Positions 63,272-64,000 of a DNA stretch of 64,000 nucleotides are shown here, piece by piece. The translations under genes and the position numbers were made by a program. Where the stretch lies: positions 62,001 to 126,000 of the forward strand of contig JAUIGV010000006.1 of the NCBI GenBank assembly GCA_030432565.1. Reading direction: 5' to 3'. The notes beneath the pieces were generated by a model. That model searched no databases. It worked only from the letters and a program-made list of their open reading frames with translations, and had not been told where the DNA came from. The number at the start of each line of letters is the position of its first letter. Position 1 is the stretch's first letter. This DNA comes from Verrucomicrobiia bacterium. GTDB taxonomy: Bacteria > Verrucomicrobiota > Verrucomicrobiia > Verrucomicrobiales > Akkermansiaceae.

Positions 63272-64000
63272 TTTCCATCAAGGCGGGCCAGTCGCCACCC
63301 TTCACAACCTGACCAACAGACCTCTTGAGGATCTTGAGGCCGAGCTCGTGGGCTTTTCAAAAAAGCGACCGATGGGCCTCTTGCTCCCATCGCTCTTTTC
63401 CGAACTCGAGACCGAGGCCATGCCAAAGATTCTTGAGGAGGTGAAGAAGGTTCCTTATTTGAGTCAAATCGTAATTGGTTTGGACCGGGCGACCGAGGCC
63501 CAGTATCGCGAGGCCCTGGAATTTTTTGGAGAGTTGCCACAGCATCATCGGGTGCTTTGGAACGATGGTCCGCGATTGCGGGCGCTGGATGCCGAACTCC
63601 AGGAGCAGGGGCTTGCACCGGAGGAGGAAGGGAAGGGGCGAAATGTTTGGTACTGTCTCGGCTACATGTTGGCCACCGACAAGACCGAGGCAATCGCACT
63701 GCATGATTGCGACATCGTGACTTACGATCGATCTCTTTTGGCACGGCTGATCTACCCGATGGCAAACCCGCAATTCAGTTATCAGTTTGCGAAGGGATAT
63801 TATCCGAGGATTGCCGATGGGAGCCTCAATGGTCGCGTCACCCGACTCCTGATTACTCCGCTCTTGCGATCTCTTGAGCAGGTTTGCGGTCCCAGTGATT
63901 ATTTGAGCTACCTGGATACTTTTCGGTATCCTTTGGCGGGCGAGTTTTCCTTCCGCAAGGGCGTGATCCCCGATATCCGGATGCCCAGCGATTGGGGGCT
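63264..64000 (+). CDS. glucosyl-/mannosyl-3-phosphoglycerate synthase-like glycosyltransferase (cut by window edge)
   Basis: About 245 codons are visible from the ATG at 63264 and the frame is open at the right edge. The N-terminus MADFHQGGPVATLHNL is followed by QIVIGLDRATEAQY, the DxD-like HDCDIVTYD, and YYPRIADGSLNGRVTRLLI (typical of GpgS-type enzymes). It would join a sugar nucleotide with 3-phosphoglycerate, and the adjacent phosphatase would finish glucosylglycerate or mannosylglycerate synthesis, an osmolyte pathway. Confidence 0.82.
   Translation, partial: MADFHQGGPVATLHNLTNRPLEDLEAELVGFSKKRPMGLLLPSLFSELETEAMPKILEEVKKVPYLSQIVIGLDRATEAQYREALEFFGELPQHHRVLWNDGPRLRALDAELQEQGLAPEEEGKGRNVWYCLGYMLATDKTEAIALHDCDIVTYDRSLLARLIYPMANPQFSYQFAKGYYPRIADGSLNGRVTRLLITPLLRSLEQVCGPSDYLSYLDTFRYPLAGEFSFRKGVIPDIRMPSDWG

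Overview
The window looks like a chromosomal segment of a Verrucomicrobiota bacterium (probably Verrucomicrobiales, free-living or marine). The evidence is a fused MurC-MurB, two pairs of planctomycete/verrucomicrobial-type DUF1501 and cytochrome-like (PSCyt1/DUF1549/DUF1553) proteins, a PVC-type propeller protein, 'NPYAPP' small membrane proteins, secreted sulfatase, sialidase and hexosaminidase, and many genes without a clear Shine-Dalgarno. No prophage, CRISPR array or intact insertion sequence was seen.

Layout. 1-4.8 kb: 5' end of an argD-like aminotransferase coupled to an EamA permease, then murG and murC/B. 4.8-14.2 kb: sulfatase, a LamG/thrombospondin-3 surface protein, an SGNH hydrolase, mutS, a lipoprotein hydrolase and a pentapeptide-repeat protein. 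14.2-25 kb: a DUF1501/PSCyt1 pair, an FAH-family enzyme, a GH20 hexosaminidase, and a large propeller protein ending in an azurin-like copper domain. 25-28 kb: three tandem NPYAPP paralogues, then a thioredoxin-like gene with an in-frame TGA. 28-37.3 kb: Kef-type antiporter, purT, an FAD oxidoreductase, TonB, and a second DUF1501/PSCyt1 pair in the opposite gene order. 37.3-43.2 kb: a decayed IS30-like fragment, then a run of two paralogous exported proteins, histidine kinase, response regulator, a tiny CPXCG protein with an in-frame TGA, and a glycosyltransferase, followed by tRNA-Pro. 43.5-47.8 kb: an operon resembling rhizopine/inositol catabolism genes (MocA-like, MocC-like, and a MocD-MocE fusion). 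47.9-55 kb: esterase, membrane sulfatase-fold protein, GtrB-like and GtrA-like glycosylation genes, and argF. 55-64 kb: an ECF sigma factor with a membrane extension and its partner, an Fpg/Nei glycosylase, a GntR-LacI chimeric regulator divergent from a sialidase, and a phosphatase/synthase pair for glucosyl- or mannosyl-glycerate.

Main result. Two unrelated genes have an in-frame TGA exactly where a redox or metal-ligand cysteine is expected, and each is followed at a suitable distance by a hairpin resembling a bacterial SECIS element. One is a periplasmic thioredoxin-like protein with a U-x-x-C motif and an SHD1-like C-terminus (27341-28015, minus). The other is a 56-residue CPXCG zinc-ribbon-like protein with a C-U pair (41771-41941, plus), whose downstream TAG directly abuts the next ATG. 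Together they suggest that this organism inserts selenocysteine and that both are selenoproteins that ordinary gene calling would truncate or miss. The Sec machinery itself is not in the window.
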